Positions 31,980 through 41,477 of a stretch of DNA of 64,000 nucleotides are shown in pieces; positions within the stretch are counted from its first letter, which is position 1, and the number at the start of each line of letters is the position of its first letter. The position numbers and the translations under genes were made by a program. The notes below the pieces were generated by a model. It searched no databases and was not told where the DNA came from. It was given only the letters and a program-made list of their open reading frames with translations. The DNA is taken from contig NZ_MRTD01000031.1 of assembly GCF_001956295.1 (NCBI RefSeq), forward strand, positions 1 through 64,000. The letters are read 5' to 3'. This DNA comes from Paenibacillus sp. FSL A5-0031 (lineage in GTDB: Bacteria; Bacillota; Bacilli; Paenibacillales; Paenibacillaceae).

Positions 31980-33949
31980 TATTTTGTCCCCCTTAACGCT
32001 GCTTCCGTGCGTTCAATCTCATCCACCGGAATGTAATAATCGGTATCGTAAGAGAACGAACGAACAAGCATACATACGGCTACGCCGACTAGACCTGGTA
32101 TGGCCATCCATAGCCAATCCCATACGAAGCCGAAGCCTGCAATAAACCAGCAGATCGACATAATGAATGGAATACCTGAGTTTTTCGGCATATGAATCGG
32201 TTCAAGCGGCGCAAGTGGTTTAGCAGGCTGACCATTCGCAATGCGCTGCTTTTCTTCCCACCACTCGTCTTGGCTAGTAACCTGTGGCAAGCGAGCAAAG
32301 TTATAGAGCGGCGCAGGTGACGGAATCGACCATTCGAGCGTACGGCCATCCCATGCATCGCCATCCTTTTCTTTCTTGAAAAACTTGATGCTGTGAGCGA
32401 TTTGCCATACTTGGAAAATAAACGCGATACCCATCAAGAATGCTCCAACAGTAGAGACGACGTTCAAAGGCTGCCAGCCCATATCGAAGTCATATTCGTT
32501 GAAACGACGCGTCATACCCATTAAGCCAAGTGCGTATTGCGGCATGAAACAAACATAGAAGCCGATGTTCCAGAACCAGAATGCCCATTTGCCAAGACCT
32601 TCATGCAAACGGAAGCCGAACATTTTTGGCCACCAGTAGTAAAGGCCTGCGAAGTAACCGAACACAACGCCGCCGATAAGCACCTGATGGAAATGCGCGA
32701 TCAGGAAGTAACTGTTGTGGAACTGGAAGTCAGCAGGTGCGACAGACAAGAGCACCCCGGTCATCCCGCCGACAACGAAGCAGGGAATAAATGCTACCGT
32801 CCACATCATCGGAGTCGTAAACCTAATTCGGCCTCGATACATCGTAAACAGCCAGTTGAATATTTTAACCCCGGTCGGTATTGCGATAATCATCGTCGTC
32901 AAAGCGAAGAAAGCATTGACGTTGGCGCCTGAACCCATTGTGAAGAAGTGATGCGCCCATGTAAAGAAGGAGAAGAAGCTGATCGACATAAGCGCGAATA
33001 CCATTGACTTATAACCGAACAATTTTTTCTTCGAGAAAGCCGAAACAATTTCAGAGAAAATACCAAAAGCAGGCAAGATAACAATATATACTTCAGGATG
33101 TCCCCACATCCAGATGAGGTTGATATACATCATCGGGTTGCCCCCGCCGTCGAGCGTAAAGAAGTGAGCGCCCAGATAACGGTCGATGAACAATAGGAAC
33201 AAGGTAACAGTCAAAATTGGGAATGCGAAGATAATAGTTACACATGACGACAAAACAGACCATACGAACATCGGCATTTGCATGAGCTTCATGCCTGGTG
33301 CGCGCATTTTTAGAATCGTAACGATAAAGTTAATACCTGTAGCCAATGAACCGATACCTGAGATTTGAATACCCCATATATAGAAGTCCTGTCCGAGTCC
33401 CGGACTTCCTGACAGCTCAGAGAGCGGCGGATAAGCGAGCCATCCTGCATCAGGTGAACCGCCGATAATGAAAGATACGTTAAACAGCATGGCACCGAAG
33501 AAGAACATCCAGAAGCTAAGGGAGTTCAAGAACGGGAATGCAACGTCGCGGGCACCAATTTGCAGTGGAACGACGATATTGAATAAACCGAACATAAGCG
33601 GCATCGCCATGAACAAGATCATGATTACGCCGTGCGTCGTAAAGATTTGGTTGTAGTGATCCGGCTGCAAAAACTCCACTTCAGGAGCTGCGAGCTGAAC
33701 ACGCATGAGCAGCGCATCAACGCCGCCGCGGAACAGCATAAGAATAGATGCGATGATATACATAATACCGATCTTCTTATGATCGACGCTGGTCAGCCAT
33801 TCCGTCCAAAGCCAGCGCCATTTTTTGAAAAAGGTAAGCGTGAATATAATCGCCACAACCGACAGGCCGATGGATACTTGAGCCCCTAAAATAAGCGGAT
33901 CGCCTGTGACGAAAAATTCGGACGCAAAATCTTTAATTTTGTCTAACAT
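31979..33949 (-). CDS. qoxB: Quinol oxidase subunit I (haem-copper catalytic subunit)
   Basis: 656 residues from ATG 33949, placed 7-8 nt after AGGAGG. About 14-15 membrane helices. Haem and CuB ligands are seen in TTHGVIMILFMAMP, WMWGHPEVYIVILPAFG (the His-Pro-Glu-Val-Tyr cross-linked site), WAHHFFTMG and AHFHQVLIGG. The YIL-type HPEVY motif places it in the A-type oxidases that use the K and D proton paths. It reduces oxygen to water and pumps protons. Order qoxA-B-C-D and the lack of a CuA site in subunit II indicate quinol rather than cytochrome c as donor. Confidence 0.96.
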   Translation of the reverse strand: MLDKIKDFASEFFVTGDPLILGAQVSIGLSVVAIIFTLTFFKKWRWLWTEWLTSVDHKKIGIMYIIASILMLFRGGVDALLMRVQLAAPEVEFLQPDHYNQIFTTHGVIMILFMAMPLMFGLFNIVVPLQIGARDVAFPFLNSLSFWMFFFGAMLFNVSFIIGGSPDAGWLAYPPLSELSGSPGLGQDFYIWGIQISGIGSLATGINFIVTILKMRAPGMKLMQMPMFVWSVLSSCVTIIFAFPILTVTLFLLFIDRYLGAHFFTLDGGGNPMMYINLIWMWGHPEVYIVILPAFGIFSEIVSAFSKKKLFGYKSMVFALMSISFFSFFTWAHHFFTMGSGANVNAFFALTTMIIAIPTGVKIFNWLFTMYRGRIRFTTPMMWTVAFIPCFVVGGMTGVLLSVAPADFQFHNSYFLIAHFHQVLIGGVVFGYFAGLYYWWPKMFGFRLHEGLGKWAFWFWNIGFYVCFMPQYALGLMGMTRRFNEYDFDMGWQPLNVVSTVGAFLMGIAFIFQVWQIAHSIKFFKKEKDGDAWDGRTLEWSIPSPAPLYNFARLPQVTSQDEWWEEKQRIANGQPAKPLAPLEPIHMPKNSGIPFIMSICWFIAGFGFVWDWLWMAIPGLVGVAVCMLVRSFSYDTDYYIPVDEIERTEAALRGTK

Positions 33950-34011
33950 GAGGGGTCCTCCTAAAAGTTTGTGGCACAAACTCGCCTCTTAAGCATTTGC
34001 TTGAAAGCGGG

Positions 34012-35010
34012 TTAATGACCCGCATGAATATGAGCATTTAAATCTGGTTTGCTTTTCGTTTCTTTTTGCGTCGCAGACGTATCCGCTGTAATGGATTCTT
34101 TATCCGTTTCTGCGGCGGGCTCTGTTGCGCCTCCACCATGATGCTGGTGAGCGCTGCCGTCGCCTTTTACATATTGCGTTACAATTTTATTGAACAATCC
34201 TTCAGGGAAGCTGGAGAACAGCTGCACATTAGAAGGACCTGGTTCAGTAAGCTTCTCGAACCCTTCCATTGTCAGTTCAGGCGACGATGCTTTAACCTCG
34301 CTTATCCAAGCTTTATAGTCCTCTTCGGACGTAGCATCCACCTTGAATGTCATTTTGGCAAAATCTTTTCCTGTGAAGTTAGCACCGGAGCCATAGTAGC
34401 TGCCTTGCTCATCAGCCTGTAGGAATAAGGTCATTGCCATCCCTGACATGGAATAAATTTGTCCGCCGAGTTGTGGAACCCAGAAGGAGTTCATCGCCGT
34501 ATCCGATGTTAACTGGAATCTAATCGGCGTATCTTCAGGAATCTTCAAATAGTTGACGGTCGCAATATCCTCTTCTGGATATTTAAACAACCATTTCCAA
34601 TCAAGTGAAGTAACCTGAATCGTAATTGGCGCCTTAGCCGACTCTATCGGTTTGGAAGGCTCGAGCGCATACGTGTATTTGACGGTGACTATAGCAAGAA
34701 CAAGGATCGCTACAATCGGAATGCTCCACCAGGTAATCTCTAGCTTCGTACTGTGCTCCCAGTTAGGCTTATAGGAAGCTTTACTGCCGGGCCTATCACG
34801 GTACCGCCAGACGATAATAGCTGTCAGGATAAGTACGGGCACGATAATAACCGCACACAGAATGGTTGAAAAATAAATCAAATCTTTCTGAGACTCGCCG
34901 ATTGGCCCTTTCGGATCGAGCACGATGAATTGCTCGCCGCAGCCGGAAAGCATAACGGCCATTAGCATAATCAGTGCGGGTGTCAGCATACGAAGAAACG
35001 GTCTCATCAT
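34012..35010 (-). CDS. qoxA: Quinol oxidase subunit II (lipoprotein)
   Basis: 332 residues. A lipoprotein signal ends in VMLSGCGEQ with Cys at ~24. Two membrane helices follow (FSTILCAVIIVPVLILTAIIVW; WWSIPIVAILVLAIVTVKYTYAL). The cupredoxin domain (DWKWLFKYPEEDIATVNYL, FWVPQLGGQIYSM) lacks the Cys-x3-Cys copper ligands of CuA, as in quinol oxidases. The C-terminal ~55 residues are a hydrophilic His-containing tail (HQHHGGG, then Glu/Thr/Lys-rich, ending HIHAGH), longer than in most QoxA. GAGGAG lies 8 nt before ATG 35010. It heads the qoxABCD operon. The 286-bp upstream gap has a TTGACG near 35094 (minus) but no clear -10. Confidence 0.93.
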   Translation of the reverse strand: MMRPFLRMLTPALIMLMAVMLSGCGEQFIVLDPKGPIGESQKDLIYFSTILCAVIIVPVLILTAIIVWRYRDRPGSKASYKPNWEHSTKLEITWWSIPIVAILVLAIVTVKYTYALEPSKPIESAKAPITIQVTSLDWKWLFKYPEEDIATVNYLKIPEDTPIRFQLTSDTAMNSFWVPQLGGQIYSMSGMAMTLFLQADEQGSYYGSGANFTGKDFAKMTFKVDATSEEDYKAWISEVKASSPELTMEGFEKLTEPGPSNVQLFSSFPEGLFNKIVTQYVKGDGSAHQHHGGGATEPAAETDKESITADTSATQKETKSKPDLNAHIHAGH

Positions 35011-35221
35011 CAGTTCAACTCCTCAAAATTACTGCTTACGACTACAATAGCAGATCCACAAGGTAATAACTGCGGGGTTAACAATTACGTCAATAATTCG
35101 TCTTTATTCTGTAATAGAAAGTTCACGGCTTAGACAACTGTTAGATTTAGGAGCATTCGAACAGTGAATTGTTCGTGCTTATAGTAGCTTTACCCAAATA
35201 AAAATGTTTTGTCCCACTACA

Positions 35222-35274
35222 AACCAATAGACAGCCCCATTTGGTCATTGACCGAATGTGACTGTCTATTGGTT
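35222..35274 (-). terminator. Long hairpin after the small membrane protein gene
   Basis: CCAATAGACAG (35224-35234) and CTGTCTATTGG (35262-35272) pair perfectly over 11 bp; the inner part pairs again (TTGGTCA-TTGACCGAA). T-run is weak. It sits between the small gene and the qox promoter region and may act as a terminator for either side. Confidence 0.6.
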
Positions 35275-35297
35275 AAGAGTGATGAAGTTAATTTTAA

Positions 35298-35582
35298 TTA
35301 TTGAGGCTCGTTAAAATCCTTTGACGACTGCTCTTGGTTAAGGCGTGCATGAACAAGTCCGATCGCTGTACCAATAACATAAATATGAACGCTGCCGATT
35401 AGGAATCCGATGCCGACCATAAGTCCAACATTTTTATCGCTGAAATGGCTTAAGTTAATGAGGCTTAATAAAACGCCAATAGATAAAACGATCCAAGAGA
35501 TGGCAGTCATTGCCTTTACGAGGCGCTTGACATCTGATTTAGAAGGCTGAATGTTGCTGATTGTTGCGGTTTTTGTTGTCAT
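35298..35582 (-). CDS. Hypothetical small membrane protein
   Basis: 94 residues from ATG 35582, which follows GGGAGTG by 6 nt. Two membrane helices (ISWIVLSIGVLLSLINL; VGLMVGIGFLIGSVHIYVIGTAIG) and a charged C-terminus (HARLNQEQSSKDFNEPQ). No family recognised. Own terminator-like hairpins on both sides, so it is probably monocistronic. Confidence 0.65.
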   Translation of the reverse strand: MTTKTATISNIQPSKSDVKRLVKAMTAISWIVLSIGVLLSLINLSHFSDKNVGLMVGIGFLIGSVHIYVIGTAIGLVHARLNQEQSSKDFNEPQ

Positions 35583-35728
35583 ATTTAACACTCCCGATCA
35601 ATTGTAAGTGTTTTCTTATCCATACTATACCACAACTTTATGGTTTTGTTCAAAGAAAATTCACTTTTTGATCATAAGTTGGACAAAAATGCGCAAAGAT
35701 CACGGTTGGTTCATTATTGAAAGGAACA

Positions 35729-35757
35729 AGAGCCCTCCTCATTAAAGGAAGGCTGCT
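35729..35757 (-). terminator. Terminator of the penicillin-binding protein gene
   Basis: A 9-bp stem (35731-35739 with 35746-35754, one G-U pair), 6 bp after the stop codon on the minus strand. Confidence 0.7.
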
Positions 35758-35763
35758 GTTAGT

Positions 35764-37872
35764 TTAGTCTGTCCACCAGCGTTTCAAGTCATTCCACCAA
35801 GAGCGTCGTCCTGCTGTACCAGATCCATTATGAGTGGCGTCACTGTCGTTATTTCCTGCATCCGCAGGCTCGCCGCATACGTCAGTCGGCTCCGTTCCGC
35901 TGATGAAGGTTTCTAATCGTCTGTGAGGACAGCTGCTTTCTGCAAGCTTGCCGCTTGTCGGATCGATATACACGTTCACGATGCCTTCCGGAATCGGGAA
36001 AATCTTCGGCGGTATAGCAGACAGCGCTTGCTCAGTAAATTTGGCGAAAATCGGAGCAGCGCGGTAAGCCTCGGCAACGGTTAATTTGCGATCCTTATCG
36101 TAACCTACCCACACTGCTGTCGCTAGTTCAGGCGTATACCCGACAAGCCATGCATCTGTTGGGGTCGTACCCGTCTTGCCTGCTATCGGCCGCTTAATAA
36201 TAGAAGATACACGGAAAGCTGTTCCGCCTTCTTCAAATACACTCTCCATTAAACTGGTCATAACATAGGCTTCGGCTGGGGTGATGGCTTGTACTGATTT
36301 TTGTTTCGCTTCATATAATACCTGTCCCTTGCGATCCTCTATGCGGAGAATCGCAACCGGCTCCATGTGAATGCCGCCGTTTGCGAAAGTACCAAATGCA
36401 GAAGCCATTTCGAATGGGCTAATTGGAAAGGTGCCAAGCGCAAGTGAAGGGACCGGCTTCATCGGACTTTCAATTCCCAGCTTCTTTGCCGTTTCAATAA
36501 CTTTATCAGCGCCGACGGTCATGATGGTGTTAACCGCATAAATATTATCCGAGCTGGCCAGCGCCTGTCTCATATCAATCAGCTCATTCAAATACTTGTC
36601 ACCGTAGTTGCGTGGCTCATACGTCTTCCGTCCCTCATCATAAGTGAATACAGTGGGTTCACTCTTATAACGGGTAACAGGCGACATAAAACCGCTTTGC
36701 AAAGCGGTTAAATATAAGAAAGGCTTAAAGGAGGAGCCGGGTTGGCGCGTCTTTGCAAACACTCGATTATATTGGTTGTTCTTATAATTTCTTCCGCCAA
36801 CCATCGCTTTGATATATCCGGTGCGCGGATCTATAGCAATGAGCGCCGCCTGCTGCTCGGAATTTTCGGGAAAGCCCTTTGCAATAACCTCTTCAGCCGT
36901 TGCTTGTGCGGACGGATCAAGCGTTGTATAGATGGTAATTCCGCCCTCATTCAGCAAATGTTCATTAATACCTAGCTTGTCGACAGCTACATATCTGATG
37001 TAATCGCGAAAATAAGGCGCAAACCCTTCTTGGTCGCCAGAGCCAAGTGTCTGGAAGCTCAGCATTTCCTTATAAGCGGCATCAGCCTGCTCGGATGTAA
37101 TTGAGCCGCCTTCAAGCATCGCCTGCAAAATAGTAAGCTGGCGGTCCTTTGCATTTTTCATGTTAAGGTACGGCGAATAATACTTAGGACCCTTCGGAAT
37201 GCCGGCAAGCATCGCGCTTTCTGCAAGCGTGAGCTCGGAAGCGTGTTTATTGAAGTACATCATCGCCGCTGCTTCAATACCATAGGAGCCATGGCCATAA
37301 TAAATTTGATTCAAATACATGCCCAGAATTTCGTCTTTGGAGTAATTCATTTCAAGCTGAACCGTATACATCGCTTCCTTCAGTTTGCGCTGCCAGGTTC
37401 GCTCATGCGTTAAATATAGATTACGTGCGAGCTGCTGAGTAAGCGTGCTTGCGCCTTGGCGTGCCGAGAAGCTTTGAACGTTAACCATAACGGCTCGCGC
37501 CATTCCCTTCATATCGAAACCGCGATGATCGTAGAAGCGGCGATCCTCTATAGCTAAGGTTGCTTCAATTACATAATGCGAAATGTCGGATAGCTGCACA
37601 GAACGGCGGTTCTCTCCTGCATGAAACGTATCGATGACATTGCCATGCAAATCAAGCATTTGAGAGGTTTGGCTTATTGCGGTGACTGGCAGCGATTGCG
37701 TACGTAAAAAGATAAGTGTACCTGCCAAGATGAGTATGAAAAGGGTGAATGCGGCAGCTGCCCATCTCAACCATTTCTTCATTTTCAGAAATTGGGGAAG
37801 GAACCTCTCGGTTATAAATGGAAAAGCAGGTCTGCGGCGCAGCTTACCCTGCTGGTTGGAATGTTTTTTCAT
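35764..37872 (-). CDS. pbpG: Class A penicillin-binding protein (PbpG/PBP1 type)
   Basis: 702 residues. A cytoplasmic basic tail, one membrane anchor (WLRWAAAAFTLFILILAGTLIF), then a GT51 transglycosylase with the catalytic Glu in TLAIEDRRFYDHRGFD and QGASTLTQQLARNLYL. The transpeptidase has the active Ser in PGSSFKPFLY, the SxN motif as SSDN and the KTGT motif in IAGKTGTTPTDAWLVGY. It polymerises and cross-links peptidoglycan outside the membrane. The C-terminus adds a short Asn/Asp/Gly-rich stretch and WWNDLKRWW. In Bacillus, pbpG (ywhE) lies beside speE-speB and has a role in the spore; here the GH87 and LacI genes separate them. GGGAG lies 8 nt before ATG 37872. Confidence 0.9.
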   Translation of the reverse strand: MKKHSNQQGKLRRRPAFPFITERFLPQFLKMKKWLRWAAAAFTLFILILAGTLIFLRTQSLPVTAISQTSQMLDLHGNVIDTFHAGENRRSVQLSDISHYVIEATLAIEDRRFYDHRGFDMKGMARAVMVNVQSFSARQGASTLTQQLARNLYLTHERTWQRKLKEAMYTVQLEMNYSKDEILGMYLNQIYYGHGSYGIEAAAMMYFNKHASELTLAESAMLAGIPKGPKYYSPYLNMKNAKDRQLTILQAMLEGGSITSEQADAAYKEMLSFQTLGSGDQEGFAPYFRDYIRYVAVDKLGINEHLLNEGGITIYTTLDPSAQATAEEVIAKGFPENSEQQAALIAIDPRTGYIKAMVGGRNYKNNQYNRVFAKTRQPGSSFKPFLYLTALQSGFMSPVTRYKSEPTVFTYDEGRKTYEPRNYGDKYLNELIDMRQALASSDNIYAVNTIMTVGADKVIETAKKLGIESPMKPVPSLALGTFPISPFEMASAFGTFANGGIHMEPVAILRIEDRKGQVLYEAKQKSVQAITPAEAYVMTSLMESVFEEGGTAFRVSSIIKRPIAGKTGTTPTDAWLVGYTPELATAVWVGYDKDRKLTVAEAYRAAPIFAKFTEQALSAIPPKIFPIPEGIVNVYIDPTSGKLAESSCPHRRLETFISGTEPTDVCGEPADAGNNDSDATHNGSGTAGRRSWWNDLKRWWTD

Positions 37873-38084
37873 GGAGCAGGCTCCCTTCAGTGCAAAACTT
37901 CGCTTTTCCTTAGTATGGAAAAACGAAGAACACCCTATTCACGAAGAGGAGCGTAATCGTAAATATTTGTAGAAGGAGACTAAATAGTATTCTTTTTATA
38001 GATCGATATTCATGCTCCAGTCAGTAGCTTTGCATAACAAATAGCAGCCTGCAAAACAAGAATAATCGGCTTGAAATTAGGATG

Positions 38085-38165
38085 TTGACGATAAGGAAAA
38101 CCCATGATAATCTCTGATTAAAGGTTTAACCATGAATGACGAGCGTTACCTGGTTAAACGTTTAA
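38085..38165 (+). promoter_or_regulatory. Promoter and LacI-type operator of the glucanase gene
   Basis: TTGACG (38085-38090), 17 nt, TAATCT (38108-38113). The perfect 12-bp palindrome TTAAACGTTTAA lies at 38154-38165, about 40 bp into the transcript. Its core AAACGTTT also precedes the LacI-family gene at 41455-41462. TTTAACCA (38125-38132) and TGGTTAAA (38151-38158) form a further inverted pair that overlaps the operator. A repressor here would block elongation or interact with the promoter. Confidence 0.6.
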
Positions 38166-38297
38166 TTAGTTATCATAATCGTAAAATAAGGCATGGTATT
38201 ATGCAAAGATCCATGAACCTTCCTTACTATGCTGCTAATGGATCAAAAAAAGTTCTATTGAAAGGTGGTGCTGCCTGACATAGTGGATATCGATTTA

Positions 38298-38311
38298 TGA
38301 ATGCGTTTACA
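38298..38311 (+). promoter_or_regulatory. Possible catabolite-responsive element (cre)
   Basis: TGAATGCGTTTACA matches the CcpA-box consensus TGNAANCGNWNNCW except at position 5. It lies in the leader, 72 bp before the glucanase start. Carbon catabolite repression of a polysaccharidase would be expected, but the one mismatch and lack of other evidence keep this tentative. The rest of 37873-38382 holds no gene that I can support. Confidence 0.4.
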
Positions 38312-38382
38312 TTGTAATTGCACTTATTCAAATCAACGCAGGTAAATGAGCTTCTATTATATGAAAAGGATCGTGATGATTA

Positions 38383-41346
38383 ATGACGATTAATCTTAAG
38401 AAACGTCTATCCGTACTCATTATTATGAGTATGGTGCTCACATTCTTCGCACAGGCACAAACCAGCTATGCAGCTTCTTACGAGGCGGAGTCGGCTTCAC
38501 TCTCTGGGGGAGCCGTATATGCGAATGATCATACGGGCTATTCCGGGTCTGGCTTCGTTGGCGGTTTTACAGACGGCAATAAGGGAAATGCAGCTGCTCA
38601 GTTTACGGTAAGCGCGGCAGCAGCTGGGGTTCATAACGTAACCGTGCGGTACGCGAATGGAAATGGCAGTGCGAAGACGTTGAGCCTATACGTAAATGGC
38701 GTCAAAATTAAGCAAACGACGCTGAATGCAACTGCGAATTGGGACAGCTGGACGACCAGCACGGAAGCATTGACACTCGCAGCAGGCAGCAATACGATCC
38801 GCTACAAATTCGACACGACAGACACAGGAAACGTAAACTTAGACAAAATTGATGTTGAAGCAGCGCCAGCTGCGCCAAACACCCTTGAAGCAGAAGCGGC
38901 GACTCTTACGGGAGGAGCAACTATAGCTAATGATCATACGGGCTATACGGGAACCGGATTTGTCGGTGGATTCACGGATGGCAACAAAGGAAGCGCAGCG
39001 GTACAATTTGCTGTTACGCCAGCCGCAGCCGGAAGCCGTGAGCTGACGTTCCGATATGCAAATGGAACAGGCAGCGATAAAACATTAAGCCTTTATCTGA
39101 ATGGAACAAAGCTTCGTCAGGTTACGCTTCCAGCGACATCGAATTGGGACACATGGGGCACCAAGCTGGAAGTCGTTACTCTGAATGCAGGCAGTAATGC
39201 CGTTCGGCTTCAATTTGATACGACGGATTCTGGAAATATCAATTTGGATAACCTCGTTGTAGGTGCTCTTACAACAACGCCGACACCAACCCCTACAACA
39301 GCTCCAACACCAACACCAACCGTGACACCAACGCCTACGCCTACTGTAACACCAACACCAACGCCGGGCACGGGATTTGTGTATCAAGCGGAGGATCAAT
39401 TTTTCTCAGGTGGAGTAACCAAAGCATCGACCTATTTGCAGAACTTTACAAGCGTCGGTGCGAGAGCAATTTTCACCGTTAACCGGACTGCGGAAGGGAA
39501 CTCGGCCGTTGAGCTTCGCTACGCTAATGGAACAGGGACGAGCAAGACGATAAATATTTACGTGAATGGTGTTTTTGTTAAAACAACAACGCTCTCAGCA
39601 ACTGGAGGAGCAACCACTTGGGGCAGTCAAAGCGAGACGCTGAGCCTCCGCAAAGGTTTAAATACAATTACGTATCAATATGACAGCGGAAATAGCGGCG
39701 GAATAGCGATCGATTACATTTCTGCAGCAGGTGGAATCGGCTTGGCGGCGCGGGGAGCAACCGTACCTTATCAAGAATTGGAAGCAGAGAGCGGCACGAC
39801 GAACGCTCAGGTGCTTACAGCAAACCGTACTTACTTGACTGTTGAATCAGAGTCGTCGGGAAGACGCGCTGTGAAGCTGACATCCACGGGACACTATGTG
39901 CAGTGGACAGCGCCACAAGCTGCTAACTCTGTTGTTGTCAGATATAGTATGCCTGATTCAGCAGGGGGCGGGGGTACGAATGGAACACTTAGCCTTTATG
40001 TGAACGGAGCTAAAACACAGACACTTAGCCTGTCGTCACGTTATGCATGGACGTATGGCGCTTATCCGTACAACGATAATGCCGCGAACGGCGAAGGACA
40101 TCGCTTCTATGATGAGAGCCGCTTCCTTGTCGGAAACATTCCTGCTGGGGCTACGGTAAAGCTGCAGAAGGATTCTGGCGATACAGCTTCTTACTATACG
40201 ATTGATCTTATTAACTTGGAACAAGTGGATGCCGCCTACACAATGCCTGCTAATTTCGTGAGCATTACCTCCTTCGGAGCTGTTGCGGGCGATGCAGGTG
40301 ATGATACGCAGGCTATTCGCGACGCTATCGCTAATGCGAAATCGACAGGCAAAGCAGGCGTGTGGATTCCATCAGGCACCTTCCGAATGAATGACCGAGT
40401 GAATGTAAACGGTATTCATATTCGAGGCGCTGGCATGTGGTACTCTAATTTGCAAGGCACTAACGGGAAAGGTGGCTTTTATGGCGTAGGCGGAAATGTA
40501 ACGATTACCGATCTTGCGATTACGGGAGATTCGCAGTATCGGAACGATGGTGCGGACCACGCTGCTTTCGAAGGAAACTTTGGAACAGGCTCGCTTATTC
40601 AAAATGTATGGATCGAGCATACGAAGGTGGGCTTCTGGCTGCAGTCTGGAACGGACGGTTTGTATGTAGTCGGAGGTAAAATTCGCAACACATGGGCGGA
40701 TGGAGTGAACCTTCACGGCGGTGTTAAAAATACAACGATCAGCCATTTCAGTGTACGCAATACAGGAGACGACGCCTTCGCGATGTGGTCGGACGGCTCA
40801 CCGAATGAGAACAGCATGTTCCGCTATAATATCGCCCAGGTTCCTGTTCTTGCAAATACTTACGCCCTTTACGGCGGCAAAGACAACAAGATATGGGATA
40901 ACATCGGTGCAGACACGGTGACGGCTTCTGCGGGTATCGTGGTCAGCACGAGGTTCAATGCGGTGGCATTTAGCGGCACGACTGAAGTGAAACGAAATAC
41001 GCTGAACCGTACAGGCGGCTGGGAACGCAACTGGAATACGAGCTTCGGCGGTTTATGGATCTATGCAGAAAACCAGAGCATTTCGGCTCCAATCGTTGTC
41101 GATAATGTTCAAATTAATGACAGCACCTATGAAGCTGTGAAATTCAGCTACAATCAATCGATAACAAGCGTAAGCTTTAATCAAGTGAATATCAGCGGTG
41201 CCGGCACCTATGGGATATTGTTCGATTCCGTTACTGGATCAGGGACGTTTAGCAATGTAACGGTCACAGGGGCTGCATCGGGAGGCCTATCGAATCCGAA
41301 TAATCAATTTGTAATAACTAGAGGTGCAGGCAACAGCGGCTGGTAG
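38383..41346 (+). CDS. Secreted GH87 alpha-1,3-glucanase with three CBM6/35-type modules
   Basis: 987 residues. Signal peptide ~1-31 (ends QTSYA-AS). Two similar carbohydrate-binding modules (~32-160 and ~168-295; each with EAES/EAEA, NDHTGY, GFVGGFTDGNKG and a YANG strand), a Thr-Pro linker (~298-333), and a third module (~337-455, YQAEDQFFSGG). A further beta-sandwich (~463-622) and a right-handed beta-helix (~630-985) complete the protein. The helix carries Asp773 (WADGVN) and Asp796-Asp797 (TGDDAF). I recall this D-x22-DD spacing as that of the GH87 catalytic residues. The enzyme would cut alpha-1,3-glucan of fungal walls or dental-type mutan. Own promoter, operator and terminator. Confidence 0.85.
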   Translation: MTINLKKRLSVLIIMSMVLTFFAQAQTSYAASYEAESASLSGGAVYANDHTGYSGSGFVGGFTDGNKGNAAAQFTVSAAAAGVHNVTVRYANGNGSAKTLSLYVNGVKIKQTTLNATANWDSWTTSTEALTLAAGSNTIRYKFDTTDTGNVNLDKIDVEAAPAAPNTLEAEAATLTGGATIANDHTGYTGTGFVGGFTDGNKGSAAVQFAVTPAAAGSRELTFRYANGTGSDKTLSLYLNGTKLRQVTLPATSNWDTWGTKLEVVTLNAGSNAVRLQFDTTDSGNINLDNLVVGALTTTPTPTPTTAPTPTPTVTPTPTPTVTPTPTPGTGFVYQAEDQFFSGGVTKASTYLQNFTSVGARAIFTVNRTAEGNSAVELRYANGTGTSKTINIYVNGVFVKTTTLSATGGATTWGSQSETLSLRKGLNTITYQYDSGNSGGIAIDYISAAGGIGLAARGATVPYQELEAESGTTNAQVLTANRTYLTVESESSGRRAVKLTSTGHYVQWTAPQAANSVVVRYSMPDSAGGGGTNGTLSLYVNGAKTQTLSLSSRYAWTYGAYPYNDNAANGEGHRFYDESRFLVGNIPAGATVKLQKDSGDTASYYTIDLINLEQVDAAYTMPANFVSITSFGAVAGDAGDDTQAIRDAIANAKSTGKAGVWIPSGTFRMNDRVNVNGIHIRGAGMWYSNLQGTNGKGGFYGVGGNVTITDLAITGDSQYRNDGADHAAFEGNFGTGSLIQNVWIEHTKVGFWLQSGTDGLYVVGGKIRNTWADGVNLHGGVKNTTISHFSVRNTGDDAFAMWSDGSPNENSMFRYNIAQVPVLANTYALYGGKDNKIWDNIGADTVTASAGIVVSTRFNAVAFSGTTEVKRNTLNRTGGWERNWNTSFGGLWIYAENQSISAPIVVDNVQINDSTYEAVKFSYNQSITSVSFNQVNISGAGTYGILFDSVTGSGTFSNVTVTGAASGGLSNPNNQFVITRGAGNSGW

Positions 41347-41360
41347 TATGCAATATAGGG

Positions 41361-41402
41361 GAAGCAGGCTGGCTCGCTTGAGCCGGTTTGCTTCTTTTTT
41401 TA
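41361..41402 (+). terminator. Terminator of the glucanase gene
   Basis: GAAGCA...CTGGCTC with GAGCCG...TGCTTC form a two-part stem (41361-41394) followed by a run of T. It separates the glucanase from the LacI gene. Confidence 0.85.
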
Positions 41403-41442
41403 TATTTTCGGAGTACAAATTTTAGTGCCTCCACAAATAAGC

Positions 41443-41465
41443 TATACTATGATAAAACGTTTAAC
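41443..41465 (+). promoter_or_regulatory. Promoter -10 and autoregulatory operator of the LacI-family gene
   Basis: TATACT (41443-41448) is a likely -10; no clear -35 is seen. AAACGTTT (41455-41462), extended rightwards as AAACGTTTAA like the glucanase operator, covers the expected start site. This placement fits autorepression. Confidence 0.5.
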
Positions 41466-41477
41466 TCAAGGAGCCGG

